Shown here one piece after another: positions 36,084 through 43,829 of a stretch of 64,000 nt of DNA. Position 1 is the stretch's first letter; every line of letters starts with the position of its first letter. The position numbers and the translations under genes are program-made. The notes under the pieces were generated by a model. That model made no database searches. It worked only from the letters and a program-made list of their open reading frames with translations, and was not told the origin of the DNA. Origin of the DNA: Persicitalea jodogahamensis (GTDB taxonomy: Bacteria; Bacteroidota; Bacteroidia; Cytophagales; Spirosomataceae); the NCBI RefSeq assembly GCF_014651615.1, contig NZ_BMXF01000005.1, positions 186,001 to 250,000 of the forward strand, given 5' to 3'.

Positions 36084-36091
36084 CAAAGATA
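36084..36091 (-). promoter_or_regulatory. -7 element of the FAD/Fe-S dehydrogenase gene
   Basis: The sequence reads TATCTTTG leftward, an exact TAnnTTTG match 38 nt before the ATG at 36046. No clear TTTG -33 box is seen at the right distance. Confidence 0.4.
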
Positions 36092-36382
36092 GTCATCCGA
36101 AACGTCCTGTGGTTTTTATGCAGGCTGATTTGTCGGAGATATACTTGCCTGGCTGCCTGTATAGATACCTGATTCCTTCAAAACTTGTAATGGTAATTCA
36201 TGACATTGGAACCATGATCGAAAGCTCTGGAAAAAACGTTGAGGTAATTCCCTATACTCAGAGCCTTTCTTTTAATAAAAAGTCTTTGAAGTTGCTGTTT
36301 CACATAGCAATGACACCAAGCTGCCCCCCTTCATAGGGTTTCCGGAATGGACAGCGTTACTACGCAACCCGAATAAGCGCAT

Positions 36383-36390
36383 TATATTTG
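36383..36390 (+). promoter_or_regulatory. -7 element of the hsd locus
   Basis: TATATTTG matches TAnnTTTG exactly and lies 23 nt before the hsdM ATG at 36414. A -33 box is not evident. Confidence 0.4.
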
Positions 36391-36413
36391 ACGTAAAAAG
36401 AGAGATTCCACCT

Positions 36414-37925
36414 ATGCAACTCCAACTCGACATCAATCCCGATAAAATCACCCTTTCCCAACTGGAACAGTACCTGGCCAAGGCGGCCTGGATACTGAAA
36501 GGACCCGTGGGCGCGTCGGATTTCAAGGCCTATATCTTTCCGATGCTGTTTTTCAAGCGCATTTCGGATGTGTACGACGAAGAGTACCAACTGGCGCTGG
36601 CCGAGTCGGACGGGGATGAGGAGTACGCTTCGTTGCCGGAGTTTCACCGTTTTGAAATTCCGGCAGGCTGTCACTGGCGGGATGTGCGCGAAACGACCAC
36701 CAACGTCGGCATGGCGCTGGAAAAGGCCTTCCGGGGCATCGAGCAAGTGAATCAAGAGTACCTGTCCGGGATATTCGGCGATGCGCAGTGGAGTAACAAG
36801 AATATGCTCTCGGATCAGTTGCTAATTAACTTGGTGGAGCATTTTTCGCAGTACCGCTTGGCCAATTCCGTAGTAGATCCTGACATTCTTGGGCAGGCCT
36901 ACGAGTACCTGATCAAGCACTTTGCCGATTTGACTAATAAGAAAGCCGGCGAATTCTACACGCCGCGCACCGTAGTGCATCTTATGGGGCTCATCGTAGA
37001 TGCCCACGAGGGCGAGAGCATTTACGATCCAGCCTGCGGAACGGGTGGTATGTTGCTCGAATCCATCAACCACCTCAAAGAGCAGGGCGAAGACTACCGG
37101 ACGCTGAAACTCTACGGTCAGGAGAAAAATCTGACGTCGTCGTCCATTGCCCGCATGAATATGTTCCTGCACGGCATCGAGGACTTTCAGATTGCCCGCG
37201 GCGATACCCTGCGGCAACCGGCCTACTTTGCCGCTGATGCCCTGCAAACTTTTGATTGCGTGATTGCCAATCCGCCTTTTTCTCTGAAAGAATGGGGTGC
37301 CGACAACTGGGCCAGCGATCCCTACGGCCGCAACATCGCCGGGGTACCACCCGACGGCAACGGCGATATGGCCTGGGTGCAGCACATGATCAAATCCATG
37401 AAGCCCGACACGGGCCGCATGGCGGTGGTACTACCGCACGGGGCGCTGTTTCGGAAAGGGGCCGAGGGGCGCATCCGGCAGACGCTGCTGGAGATGGATT
37501 TGCTCGAAGCTGTGATTGGCCTGGGGCCCAACATTTTTTATGGTACCCAGTTGGCGGCCTGCGTGATGGTGTACCGCAGCCGCAAAGCCGCCGACCGGCA
37601 AGGGAAGGTACTTTTTATCGACGCCTCGGAACAGGTACGGACGGGCCGCGCCCAGAACTACCTCGAAAAGGAACACGTGGATCAGATTTTCCAGTGGTAC
37701 GCCGACTTCAAAGACGTGCCCAATCAGGTGAAGGTAGCTACCCTGACCGACCTTGCCGACAACGATTATAACCTGAACCTTCCGCTCTACATCGAAAAGC
37801 AGATCGAAGACAACCTGCCTACGGTAGAAGAAGCCCTGGCCGACCTCAAAACCGCCTGGACCGAATGCCAGCGGGCCGAGGTAGCGTTCAGGCGAAAGCT
37901 TCAGAGCTTCGTGGTTGGAGCATGA
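36414..37925 (+). CDS. hsdM: Type I restriction-modification DNA methyltransferase subunit (first HsdM)
   Basis: The 503-aa N6-adenine methyltransferase subunit has an N-terminal helical HsdM_N domain (TLSQLEQYLAKAAWILKG, then FPMLFFKRISDVYDEEY). Next come GEFYTPRTVVHLM (about 181), the SAM-binding motif DPACGTGGML (about 205) and the catalytic NPPF (about 283). It would methylate adenines when combined with an HsdS specificity subunit. No hsdS follows it directly: the next genes are an AlbA_2 protein and a second hsdM. It is clearly paralogous to that second copy, so one may be the ancestral subunit and the other acquired. ATG 36414 gives a normal family start. Confidence 0.93.
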   Translation: MQLQLDINPDKITLSQLEQYLAKAAWILKGPVGASDFKAYIFPMLFFKRISDVYDEEYQLALAESDGDEEYASLPEFHRFEIPAGCHWRDVRETTTNVGMALEKAFRGIEQVNQEYLSGIFGDAQWSNKNMLSDQLLINLVEHFSQYRLANSVVDPDILGQAYEYLIKHFADLTNKKAGEFYTPRTVVHLMGLIVDAHEGESIYDPACGTGGMLLESINHLKEQGEDYRTLKLYGQEKNLTSSSIARMNMFLHGIEDFQIARGDTLRQPAYFAADALQTFDCVIANPPFSLKEWGADNWASDPYGRNIAGVPPDGNGDMAWVQHMIKSMKPDTGRMAVVLPHGALFRKGAEGRIRQTLLEMDLLEAVIGLGPNIFYGTQLAACVMVYRSRKAADRQGKVLFIDASEQVRTGRAQNYLEKEHVDQIFQWYADFKDVPNQVKVATLTDLADNDYNLNLPLYIEKQIEDNLPTVEEALADLKTAWTECQRAEVAFRRKLQSFVVGA

Positions 37926-38000
37926 TTCACTCCTTGTTTTATAGCGGAAAATAATATTGAATAGCCGGATTTTGTTTTTAAACTCCGCCACACAGTAGGT

Positions 38001-39692
38001 ATGACAGCTGAGGAATTGACGATAAAGCTTAAAGCAGGAGAAGGTACACGCATTGAGTTTAAAGAAGCTCAGGGCGGGGTGCCGTCGTCTCTCTACGAAT
38101 CAGTAGTTAGTTTTTCAAATACGGATGGAGGAACTATTGTGCTCGGTGCAGAGGATACGGGTCAGGTTGTAGGAATTGACGAAACGCTGTTACAGAATTA
38201 CCAAGCGAGCATTATCACGAGCCTTAGCTCACCTGAGTCTATCAGCCCAACGCTTCTGCTCAGTCCTCTGGTGGTGGACCACCCTAAGGGAAAGGTTATC
38301 GTTTTACAAGTACCGGCCAGTTCTCAACTGCATACTTACAAAAAAAAGGTGTACTGGCGGGAAGCAGATGCCGACCTGGATATTACATCCAACCAGCAGA
38401 AAGTAGGCGATATTTACCTGCGCAAGAGGCAGTTCTTTTCGGAAGCGCAAATCTATCCCTACCTTACTTTTTCGGACTTAGATGCTGGGCTCTTTGACAA
38501 AGCGCGGACCCTGATCCGGGGCTTTGCCAGTACGCACCCCTGGGTAACTGCCTCGGATGAGCAAATTCTTAAGGAATCGTCTTTGTACAAAAAAGATTTC
38601 TCTACTGGCGAGGAAGGCCTTACTCTGGCAGCAGCCTTGGTATTCGGCACTGACATTACAATACAGAATCTGCTCCCTGCTTACAAAGTAGAGGCCATGG
38701 TTCGTCGTATTAACCTGGATCGATACGACGACCGTATCACGCTACGTACCAACTTAATCGATACCTATATTGAATTGATGGACTTTATAAAAAAGCACCT
38801 CAATGAGCAGTTCTATATTGAGAATGGTCAGCGTAGAGACTTGCGGGAGTTGCTTTTTCGGGAGGTGATAGGTAATCTGGTTGTGCATCGGGAGTACAGT
38901 CACGGGCGTTCTTCCGAACTAGTTATTTACCCGGACAAGGTATTGACGACCAATCCCAACCGACCCTTGTTTCATGGCCCCATCGAGCCTATGAATTTTA
39001 GCCCGTATCCTAAGAATCCAAACATAAGAAAATTCTTTACGGCCTTTGGCTGGACTGACGAAATCGGCTCGGGGGTACGCAATGTCCACAAGTACCTGGC
39101 CGTGTACGTTCCGGGGGCTACTCCGATGTTCTATGAAAATGAGGTGTTTCGTACCGAAGTACCATTGGCAGTTGCTACGTTGCAGCCCTTTGCAGAACAG
39201 CTGATACACTGGCTCCAGCTACCTGATGAGGCCGTAGATCATGTAGCGACTGGGTTAGCTCAGGTACAGCTGAATTCCCACTGGAAATCATACAGCTGGG
39301 ATGAGCTGGCATCGCACCTGGTACCAGGCTGGCATCAGATTGGTACCAGGCTGGTACCCCTGAAATGGCCCAAAAAGCAGGTTTCTGACCCTGAACGGAT
39401 CAAGTTGGTACCAGGCTGGTCGCAAAATGGTACCAAGCTCCTTGAAAAAAGGGTATGGTACCTTATCGCTATCCTAACGCTTACCGCTACCCCGGCCCGA
39501 CTAGAACAAATCATGCACTGGATTGGGTACAGTAACCGGGCGCGATTTAGGGAAACCTACCTGGAACCTTTACAACAAACAAATCTGGTGGAGAAAACAA
39601 ATCCTGAAAACCCCAGTGATCCCGAACAACGTTACCGGCTAACCCAAAAAGGTGCCCTGTTTTTAGCGGCTCAAACTGAATTTACCCAATGA
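38001..39692 (+). CDS. AlbA_2/Schlafen-type putative ATP-binding protein
   Basis: The 563-aa protein begins with an AlbA_2 (Schlafen-like) domain: TRIEFKEAQGGVPSSLYESV, FSNTDGGTIVLGAED. It continues with a GHKL-like ATPase C-terminal region (ELLFREVIGNLVVHREYSHG, then FGWTDEIGSGVRN), and ends in a winged-helix segment. Residues about 439-480 form a linker with a repeated LVPGW-Q-GT-L unit. Proteins of this class occur as accessory or regulatory genes inside type I RM loci, but their role is not established. It lies between two hsdM genes, 75 nt after the first, and overlaps the second by 4 bp (ATGA), so it belongs to the operon. Confidence 0.85.
   Translation: MTAEELTIKLKAGEGTRIEFKEAQGGVPSSLYESVVSFSNTDGGTIVLGAEDTGQVVGIDETLLQNYQASIITSLSSPESISPTLLLSPLVVDHPKGKVIVLQVPASSQLHTYKKKVYWREADADLDITSNQQKVGDIYLRKRQFFSEAQIYPYLTFSDLDAGLFDKARTLIRGFASTHPWVTASDEQILKESSLYKKDFSTGEEGLTLAAALVFGTDITIQNLLPAYKVEAMVRRINLDRYDDRITLRTNLIDTYIELMDFIKKHLNEQFYIENGQRRDLRELLFREVIGNLVVHREYSHGRSSELVIYPDKVLTTNPNRPLFHGPIEPMNFSPYPKNPNIRKFFTAFGWTDEIGSGVRNVHKYLAVYVPGATPMFYENEVFRTEVPLAVATLQPFAEQLIHWLQLPDEAVDHVATGLAQVQLNSHWKSYSWDELASHLVPGWHQIGTRLVPLKWPKKQVSDPERIKLVPGWSQNGTKLLEKRVWYLIAILTLTATPARLEQIMHWIGYSNRARFRETYLEPLQQTNLVEKTNPENPSDPEQRYRLTQKGALFLAAQTEFTQ
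39320..39439 (+). repeat. Short in-frame repeats GGTACCAGGCTGG in the AlbA_2 gene
   Basis: Three exact copies of the 13-mer GGTACCAGGCTGG (39320-39332, 39342-39354, 39407-39419) and a partial copy GGTACCAAGCT (39429-39439) encode linker units of the form LVPGW-Q-GT-L between the ATPase and winged-helix parts. In related proteins this linker often consists of repeats such as TPQV. Confidence 0.75.
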
Positions 39693-41152
39693 CTCAATCT
39701 CAACTCGAAAAGTACCTCTGGGGCGCGGCTACCTACCTGCGTGGCCACATTGACGCCGGCGACTACAAGCAGTACATTTTTCCGCTGTTGTTTTTCAAGC
39801 GTATTTCCGATGTCTACGATGAGGAGTACGCCGCCGCGCTGGCCCTTAGCGATGGCGACCTCGAATACGCCGCCTTTGAAGAAAACCACCGTTTCCAGAT
39901 TCCCAAGGGATCGCACTGGAACGATGTGCGCGAACAGACCGTCAACGTGGGCGTGGCGTTGCAGGACGCCATGCGGGAGATCGAAAAGGCCAACCCCGAA
40001 ACGCTGTTCGGGATTTTTGGCGATGCCAGCTGGACCAATAAGGACCGCCTGAGCGACGAAACCCTGCTGAACCTGATGGAGCACTACTCGCAGCACAAGC
40101 TCAACATGGCGAACGTGCCCGACGACCAACTGGGCAACGGCTACGAGTATCTGATCAAGCAGTTTGCCGACGACAGCGGCCACACTGCCGCCGAGTTTTA
40201 TACCAACCGCACCGTGGTGCGCCTCATGACGCTCATGATGGACCCGCAGCCCGGCGAGAGCGTCTATGACCCTACCTGCGGCTCGGGCGGGCTGCTGCTC
40301 AACTGCGCCCTGCAACTGAAAGCCAACGGACAGGAGTACCGCTCCCTCAAACTCTACGGGCAGGAGATCAACCTCATTACGTCGGCCATTGCGCGCATGA
40401 ACATGTTTATGCACGGCATCGAGGAGTTTCAGATTGTGCGCGGCGACACGCTGAGCGCGCCCGGCCTGTTGTACAATGACGAGCTTCGGCAGTTCAACGT
40501 GATTCTGGCCAACCCGCCTTACTCCATCAAAGCCTGGGATCGGAAAGCTTTTGAGAGCGATCCTTATGGCCGGAATCTGTGGGGTACCCCGCCGCAGGGC
40601 TGTGCCGATTATGCCTTTCAGCAGCATATCCAGAAAAGCCTCGATCCGCAGAATGGTCGCTCCATTTCGCTGTGGCCGCACGGCATTCTGTTCCGGGATT
40701 CGGAAGCGACCATGCGCCGGGCCATGATCGAGCAGGATGTGGTGGAATGTGTGATTGGCCTGGGGCCCAACCTGTTTTACAATTCCCCGATGGAAGCCTG
40801 TTTGCTAGTGACCAACAATCACAAACGACCTGAGCAGCAGGGTAAGGTACTCTTCATCAATGCCGTCAAGAAAGTAAGGCAGGACAAGAATATTGCTTTT
40901 CTGGAAGAAGCGCACATTCAAACCATTTTTCAGGCTTACAAAAGCTACCGGGATATACCGGATTTGGCGCGGGTGGTTGATACAGAGGAAATAGAAGCGA
41001 ATAATGGCAAATTAGCCATCAATTTGTACGTGCAACCCGAGAAGGAAGACACGGGTGAAACGCTGACTTTTGAACAGACGCTGCATAATTGGGAAGAAAG
41101 CTCGAAAGCGTTAAAAAATTCAATGGAAAATTTATTTGCAACCCTGGTATGA
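39689..41152 (+). CDS. hsdM: Type I restriction-modification DNA methyltransferase subunit (second HsdM)
   Basis: The 487-aa HsdM has the N-terminal domain (QLEKYLWGAATYLRGHI, FPLLFFKRISDVYDEEY), AEFYTNRTVVRLM (about 168), SAM motif DPTCGSGGLLL (about 193) and catalytic NPPY (about 274). It overlaps the AlbA_2 gene by 4 bp upstream and hsdS by 4 bp (ATGA) downstream. This tight coupling makes it the likely functional partner of that HsdS. It is a paralogue of the first HsdM but differs in the motifs (NPPY versus NPPF, TCGSGG versus ACGTGG). Confidence 0.94.
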   Translation: MTQSQLEKYLWGAATYLRGHIDAGDYKQYIFPLLFFKRISDVYDEEYAAALALSDGDLEYAAFEENHRFQIPKGSHWNDVREQTVNVGVALQDAMREIEKANPETLFGIFGDASWTNKDRLSDETLLNLMEHYSQHKLNMANVPDDQLGNGYEYLIKQFADDSGHTAAEFYTNRTVVRLMTLMMDPQPGESVYDPTCGSGGLLLNCALQLKANGQEYRSLKLYGQEINLITSAIARMNMFMHGIEEFQIVRGDTLSAPGLLYNDELRQFNVILANPPYSIKAWDRKAFESDPYGRNLWGTPPQGCADYAFQQHIQKSLDPQNGRSISLWPHGILFRDSEATMRRAMIEQDVVECVIGLGPNLFYNSPMEACLLVTNNHKRPEQQGKVLFINAVKKVRQDKNIAFLEEAHIQTIFQAYKSYRDIPDLARVVDTEEIEANNGKLAINLYVQPEKEDTGETLTFEQTLHNWEESSKALKNSMENLFATLV

Positions 41153-42345
41153 TAGCGACCGAAGCAGCGACGAAGGAATTGAATATTGAAAAAACCCTTT
41201 GGAAAAAAGTACAACTGGGCGATGTGGTGAAAGAAGTACGCGAAACCGTGAAAGATCCGGCTGCCGAAGGAATCGACCGCATCGTGGGTTTGGAGCATCT
41301 GGAATCGGAAAACCTGCACCTAAATAGCTGGGCTGAATTGTCGGAAGGTACCACATTCACCAAGGTATTCAGGAAAGGGCAAATGCTTTTTGGCCGGAGA
41401 AGAGCGTACCTAAAAAAAGCCGCTCTGGCTACGTTCGATGGTATTTGCTCGGGCGATATTACGGTGCTGGAAGCGCGAAAAGGATTGATTCCCGAACTAC
41501 TGCCATTCTTAATTCAAAACGACACTTTCTTTGATCTGGCCGTCAAGAATTCGGCGGGTTCGCTTTCACCTCGAGCCAAGCTCAAAGATTTCGCTGATTA
41601 CGAATTCCTTCTCCCTCCCAAAGACCAGCAGGCTCAACTGGCGGAACTGCTTTGGGCAGCGGATGCGGTGGTGGAGAGAGAACTGGATGTTCCGAATAAA
41701 TTAATTGTTCAATTAAATGTATTTGCAAAGAACTCAATTAGTCAGGAAAACGACCCTTATAAAAAGCCACTAGGGTGGAAGACTTCTAAGTTAGGATTAA
41801 TTGGAAAAGTCCAAGCTGGATCGACTCCTTTAAGAGCCACCATGAGCTTTTATGAAAATGGCTCAATCCCCTGGGTGAAAACTTTGGATTTAAATAACGG
41901 AGAAATAACTCAAACAGAAGAGAAAATCACCCAAGAAGCTATTGACAGTACCTCATGTAAAGTAAGACCAGTTAATACTGTACTTGTTGCAATGTATGGT
42001 GGTTTTAACCAAATCGGTAGGACTGGAATTTTAAGAACACCAGCTGCAACAAATCAAGCCGTTTCGGCTATTATGGTTGACTCTAATATTATTCTACCTG
42101 ATTTCTTACTTCTTGTCCTAAATACAAAAATTGAATATTGGAAGAAGGTTGCTGTTAGCTCTCGTAAAGACCCCAATATTACCAAAGTAGATGTGGAGAA
42201 TTTTCCAATTGTACTGCCCTCAATTAGAGAGCAAAAGGAAATTTTGCTGACAACAAATTTATTGCATCAAGTAATAGGTAGAGCTGAAAGTAAAGTTCTG
42301 AGTACAAAAACCCTCTTAAAATCTCTAATCAATCAAATTTTCTAG
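41149..42345 (+). CDS. hsdS: Type I restriction specificity subunit HsdS
   Basis: The 398-aa protein recognises the target through two target-recognition domains (TRDs). TRD1 (about residues 17-165) starts WKKVQLGDVVKEVRE and ends DFADYEFLLPPKDQQAQLAEL; TRD2 (about 208-375) starts GWKTSKLGLIGKVQAG and ends VENFPIVLPSIREQKEIL. Each is followed by a coiled-coil conserved region. ATG 41149, overlapping the hsdM stop as ATGA, is preferred to the upstream in-frame start at 41089, which lies wholly inside hsdM. Base composition drops sharply to AT-rich at about 41690, just before TRD2, while TRD1 matches the flanking genes, suggesting a TRD swap. Confidence 0.92.
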   Translation: MIATEAATKELNIEKTLWKKVQLGDVVKEVRETVKDPAAEGIDRIVGLEHLESENLHLNSWAELSEGTTFTKVFRKGQMLFGRRRAYLKKAALATFDGICSGDITVLEARKGLIPELLPFLIQNDTFFDLAVKNSAGSLSPRAKLKDFADYEFLLPPKDQQAQLAELLWAADAVVERELDVPNKLIVQLNVFAKNSISQENDPYKKPLGWKTSKLGLIGKVQAGSTPLRATMSFYENGSIPWVKTLDLNNGEITQTEEKITQEAIDSTSCKVRPVNTVLVAMYGGFNQIGRTGILRTPAATNQAVSAIMVDSNIILPDFLLLVLNTKIEYWKKVAVSSRKDPNITKVDVENFPIVLPSIREQKEILLTTNLLHQVIGRAESKVLSTKTLLKSLINQIF

Positions 42346-42366
42346 CGACAACTTAACCAACTCCCA

Positions 42367-42495
42367 ATGCCCGGCCAAATTCCTGAAAACATACGTTTAT
42401 TTCGGATCGTACATTGGGAAAATGTAGAGCACATCCTGCATCACGGGCTGTGCTATTCCGGGCACCCGGAGGCAAACCCGAAGTTTGAGCATTAA
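42367..42495 (+). pseudogene. darT: Truncated darT (DUF4433 ADP-ribosyltransferase toxin), first 42 codons
   Basis: A 42-codon frame begins 21 nt after hsdS. MPGQIPENIRLFRIVHWENV and then ILHHGLC and HPEANP match the N-terminal NAD-binding start of DarT/DUF4433 toxins (pattern RI-H--N---IL--GL), which ADP-ribosylate DNA. Full-length DarT is roughly 200 aa; here the similarity stops at residue ~39 and the frame ends in KFEH-stop, within the T-run of the terminator of the oppositely oriented SecB-like operon. The catalytic Glu region is absent, so it cannot be an active toxin. Together with the darG remnant at 44205 it shows that a DarTG pair once lay between hsdS and hsdR. Confidence 0.72.
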
Positions 42496-42523
42496 AAAAG
42501 CCCTGTCTTAATTGGCAGGGCTT
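42491..42523 (-). terminator. Intrinsic terminator of the HEPN-SecB operon, overlapping the secB stop
   Basis: The stem AAGCCCTG/CAGGGCTT (42498-42505 and 42516-42523) has a 10-nt loop and, on the minus strand, a run of six T (42494-42499). The stem contains the last codons of the SecB-like gene, and its stop codon lies in the loop. Confidence 0.8.
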
Positions 42524-42942
42524 CCTTCTTGTTGCTTAGCTTCTTCTTCCGTTTTTCGCCTGTGGTACATCTCTACAAAATTGAAAGGCGGTAAAAGTGC
42601 AGTGTCCATACCCGCTTTTGCGGTCAACGAGGCTATGTGCTCCCGTACAAAAGGGTAAAGCATAGCAGGAGCGTTCACGTAGGTAAAGTAATCCAAAGGC
42701 GGACTATCCGTCTCTCCTTCCCGCTCAAAATGCCCCGCCATTTTAACCTTAATCTCAACTTCCGGCCCTTCTTCCCCTGGCTGAACAAAATCCACATTCA
42801 AGATCACATTAAAATTCAGTGATTCACGATTTATAGTATCGACTTTAAAATCTAACAACCGTTCAACATTTTCAGATGAATTGATGACCTCAATTCTCTT
42901 GAAAGTGCTTTCGATTAAGAAAATATTTTTGAGTTTGTACAT
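42508..42942 (-). CDS. SecB-like chaperone
   Basis: The 144-aa protein matches the SecB fold. The family signature is clear in the second half: NAPAMLYPFVREHIASLTAKAG, followed by LLPPFNFVEMY. A hydrophobic N-terminal beta strand and a charged, disordered tail complete it. True SecB is about 155 aa and serves Sec export; stand-alone SecB-like proteins in three-gene operons instead protect an antitoxin (toxin-antitoxin-chaperone, TAC). Here it is the last gene of a compact leftward operon, 24 nt after a 145-aa unknown and next to an HEPN-like protein, so the TAC role is the better inference. The operon lies inside a disrupted DarTG pair. Confidence 0.82.
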   Translation of the reverse strand: MYKLKNIFLIESTFKRIEVINSSENVERLLDFKVDTINRESLNFNVILNVDFVQPGEEGPEVEIKVKMAGHFEREGETDSPPLDYFTYVNAPAMLYPFVREHIASLTAKAGMDTALLPPFNFVEMYHRRKTEEEAKQQEGSPAN

Positions 42943-42966
42943 TCCGTAGCGTGTTGCGGTACAAGA

Positions 42967-43404
42967 CTAAGCAGCCATTGCGTATTCAGCCTCCCCAGGA
43001 TTAATGTTATCCGAAGCACTAATTTTTTCAGGCAATCCTTTAAAGAAGTCAGAGTCAATGCGTACCTCTATTCTATTCTTAGACACAGAAGAAGGCTTAG
43101 CGGCCTGGTACAAACCCGAAGACAGGTATGCCTTGCCTTGCGCCTCGTACATCGAGTTTTTTATCGAAGAAAGGCTTTCATCCGAGATAAAGCAAAGTGA
43201 TTCGCCCATAAATTGACTTATAAACTCCATCAATAACGGTTCAGCCGCATTCTCAAAGGCCTCACTATCGTAAACCGATAGCGGAAGTACTTCGATCATG
43301 TGGGTATCGGAATAGTCCCTATATTCATAGCGGCACTTAATGGTAGGAAGTGCCATAACAAGCCGATCAACAATGTTCTTTGCTAAGTCTATGCTGTTCG
43401 TCAT
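42967..43404 (-). CDS. Unknown 145-aa protein, middle gene of the HEPN-SecB operon
   Basis: No family recognised with confidence. The protein has an acidic, mixed alpha/beta look: IKCRYEYRDYSDTHMIEVLP, then EFISQFMGESLCFISDESL. The latter pattern recurs in uncharacterised small Bacteroidota proteins beside HEPN genes, from memory only. The C-terminal ~40 residues (from about KNRIEVRIDSDFF to GEAEYAMAA) look extended and hydrophobic-patched, as expected of a chaperone-addiction segment bound by a SecB-like protein. Its start overlaps the HEPN stop by 4 bp (ATGA), and the SecB-like gene follows 24 nt later. Antitoxin is the inferred role; a toxin or sensor is possible. Confidence 0.75.
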   Translation of the reverse strand: MTNSIDLAKNIVDRLVMALPTIKCRYEYRDYSDTHMIEVLPLSVYDSEAFENAAEPLLMEFISQFMGESLCFISDESLSSIKNSMYEAQGKAYLSSGLYQAAKPSSVSKNRIEVRIDSDFFKGLPEKISASDNINPGEAEYAMAA

Positions 43405-43829
43405 AATTTGGGTAAGTTGTAATGCGTAATTAATTCATTTATAGAGGTTTCTGCGAAGCTAAGCGCCGTATTTGCCTCCTTTCTATCGATGGTATCTGTT
43501 TTGTAATCAGCCCTCACACGTAGATCTTTCAAGTCGATCAGCTTCGTATTCAACCTACTGACCACTCGGTTCTTATTTACCAAATCAGTTATCACACGGT
43601 TGATGTAATAGGCATGAGAGCCTCCCTTCCCTCTATTTCTTAAATAATTAGATATTTCGTTCTCAAACTGACTATCGTTCAACCCTAAATTATCGTGTAG
43701 AACATGAAGTAAAACTTGAACACAACTGTAATACGCGCAATGTATGCTAGAATTGTACTTTCCTTCATCTATCAAAAACTGTGCTGACTCTAAGCTCTCC
43801 TTGGATTTTTCTAAAAAAGATGTCGACAT
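43401..43829 (-). CDS. HEPN-like domain protein, putative toxin
   Basis: The 142-aa all-helical protein resembles small HEPN proteins: FLEKSKESLESAQFLIDEGK, then SSIHCAYYSCVQVLLHVL, and a late LKDLRVRADYKTD block. HEPN ribonucleases use an R-x4-6-H motif; here Arg66-x5-His72 (RGKGGSH) satisfies the spacing, though the assignment as catalytic is inference. It is the first gene of a leftward operon with a good Bacteroidota promoter (43940-43968) and is translationally coupled (4-bp overlap) to the 145-aa protein. No MNT nucleotidyltransferase, the usual HEPN antitoxin, is nearby; a SecB-like chaperone gene is. Confidence 0.72.
   Translation of the reverse strand: MSTSFLEKSKESLESAQFLIDEGKYNSSIHCAYYSCVQVLLHVLHDNLGLNDSQFENEISNYLRNRGKGGSHAYYINRVITDLVNKNRVVSRLNTKLIDLKDLRVRADYKTDTIDRKEANTALSFAETSINELITHYNLPKL

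Larger units (their letters stand above)
36047..36413. other. Intergenic region at the left edge of the defence island
   Basis: It holds the promoter of the leftward dehydrogenase gene (36084-36091) and a -7 element for hsdM (36383-36390). A 100-codon open frame on the + strand (36034-36336) has no recognisable domain and overlaps the dehydrogenase start; it is not called. Base composition turns AT-richer here, marking the transition into the island. Confidence 0.5.

Noticed and set aside
36034-36336. 100-codon + strand frame upstream of hsdM
   Set aside because: No domain, overlaps the dehydrogenase start and promoter, and no promoter of its own was seen.
39671-40681. 336-codon minus-strand open frame inside the second hsdM
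   Set aside because: Shadow of hsdM with no family resemblance; a similar shadow opposes the first hsdM.
41089-41148. Upstream start for hsdS giving 20 extra residues
   Set aside because: The extra segment is wholly inside hsdM in another frame; the ATGA overlap at 41149 is the usual hsdM-hsdS junction and gives a normal HsdS start.
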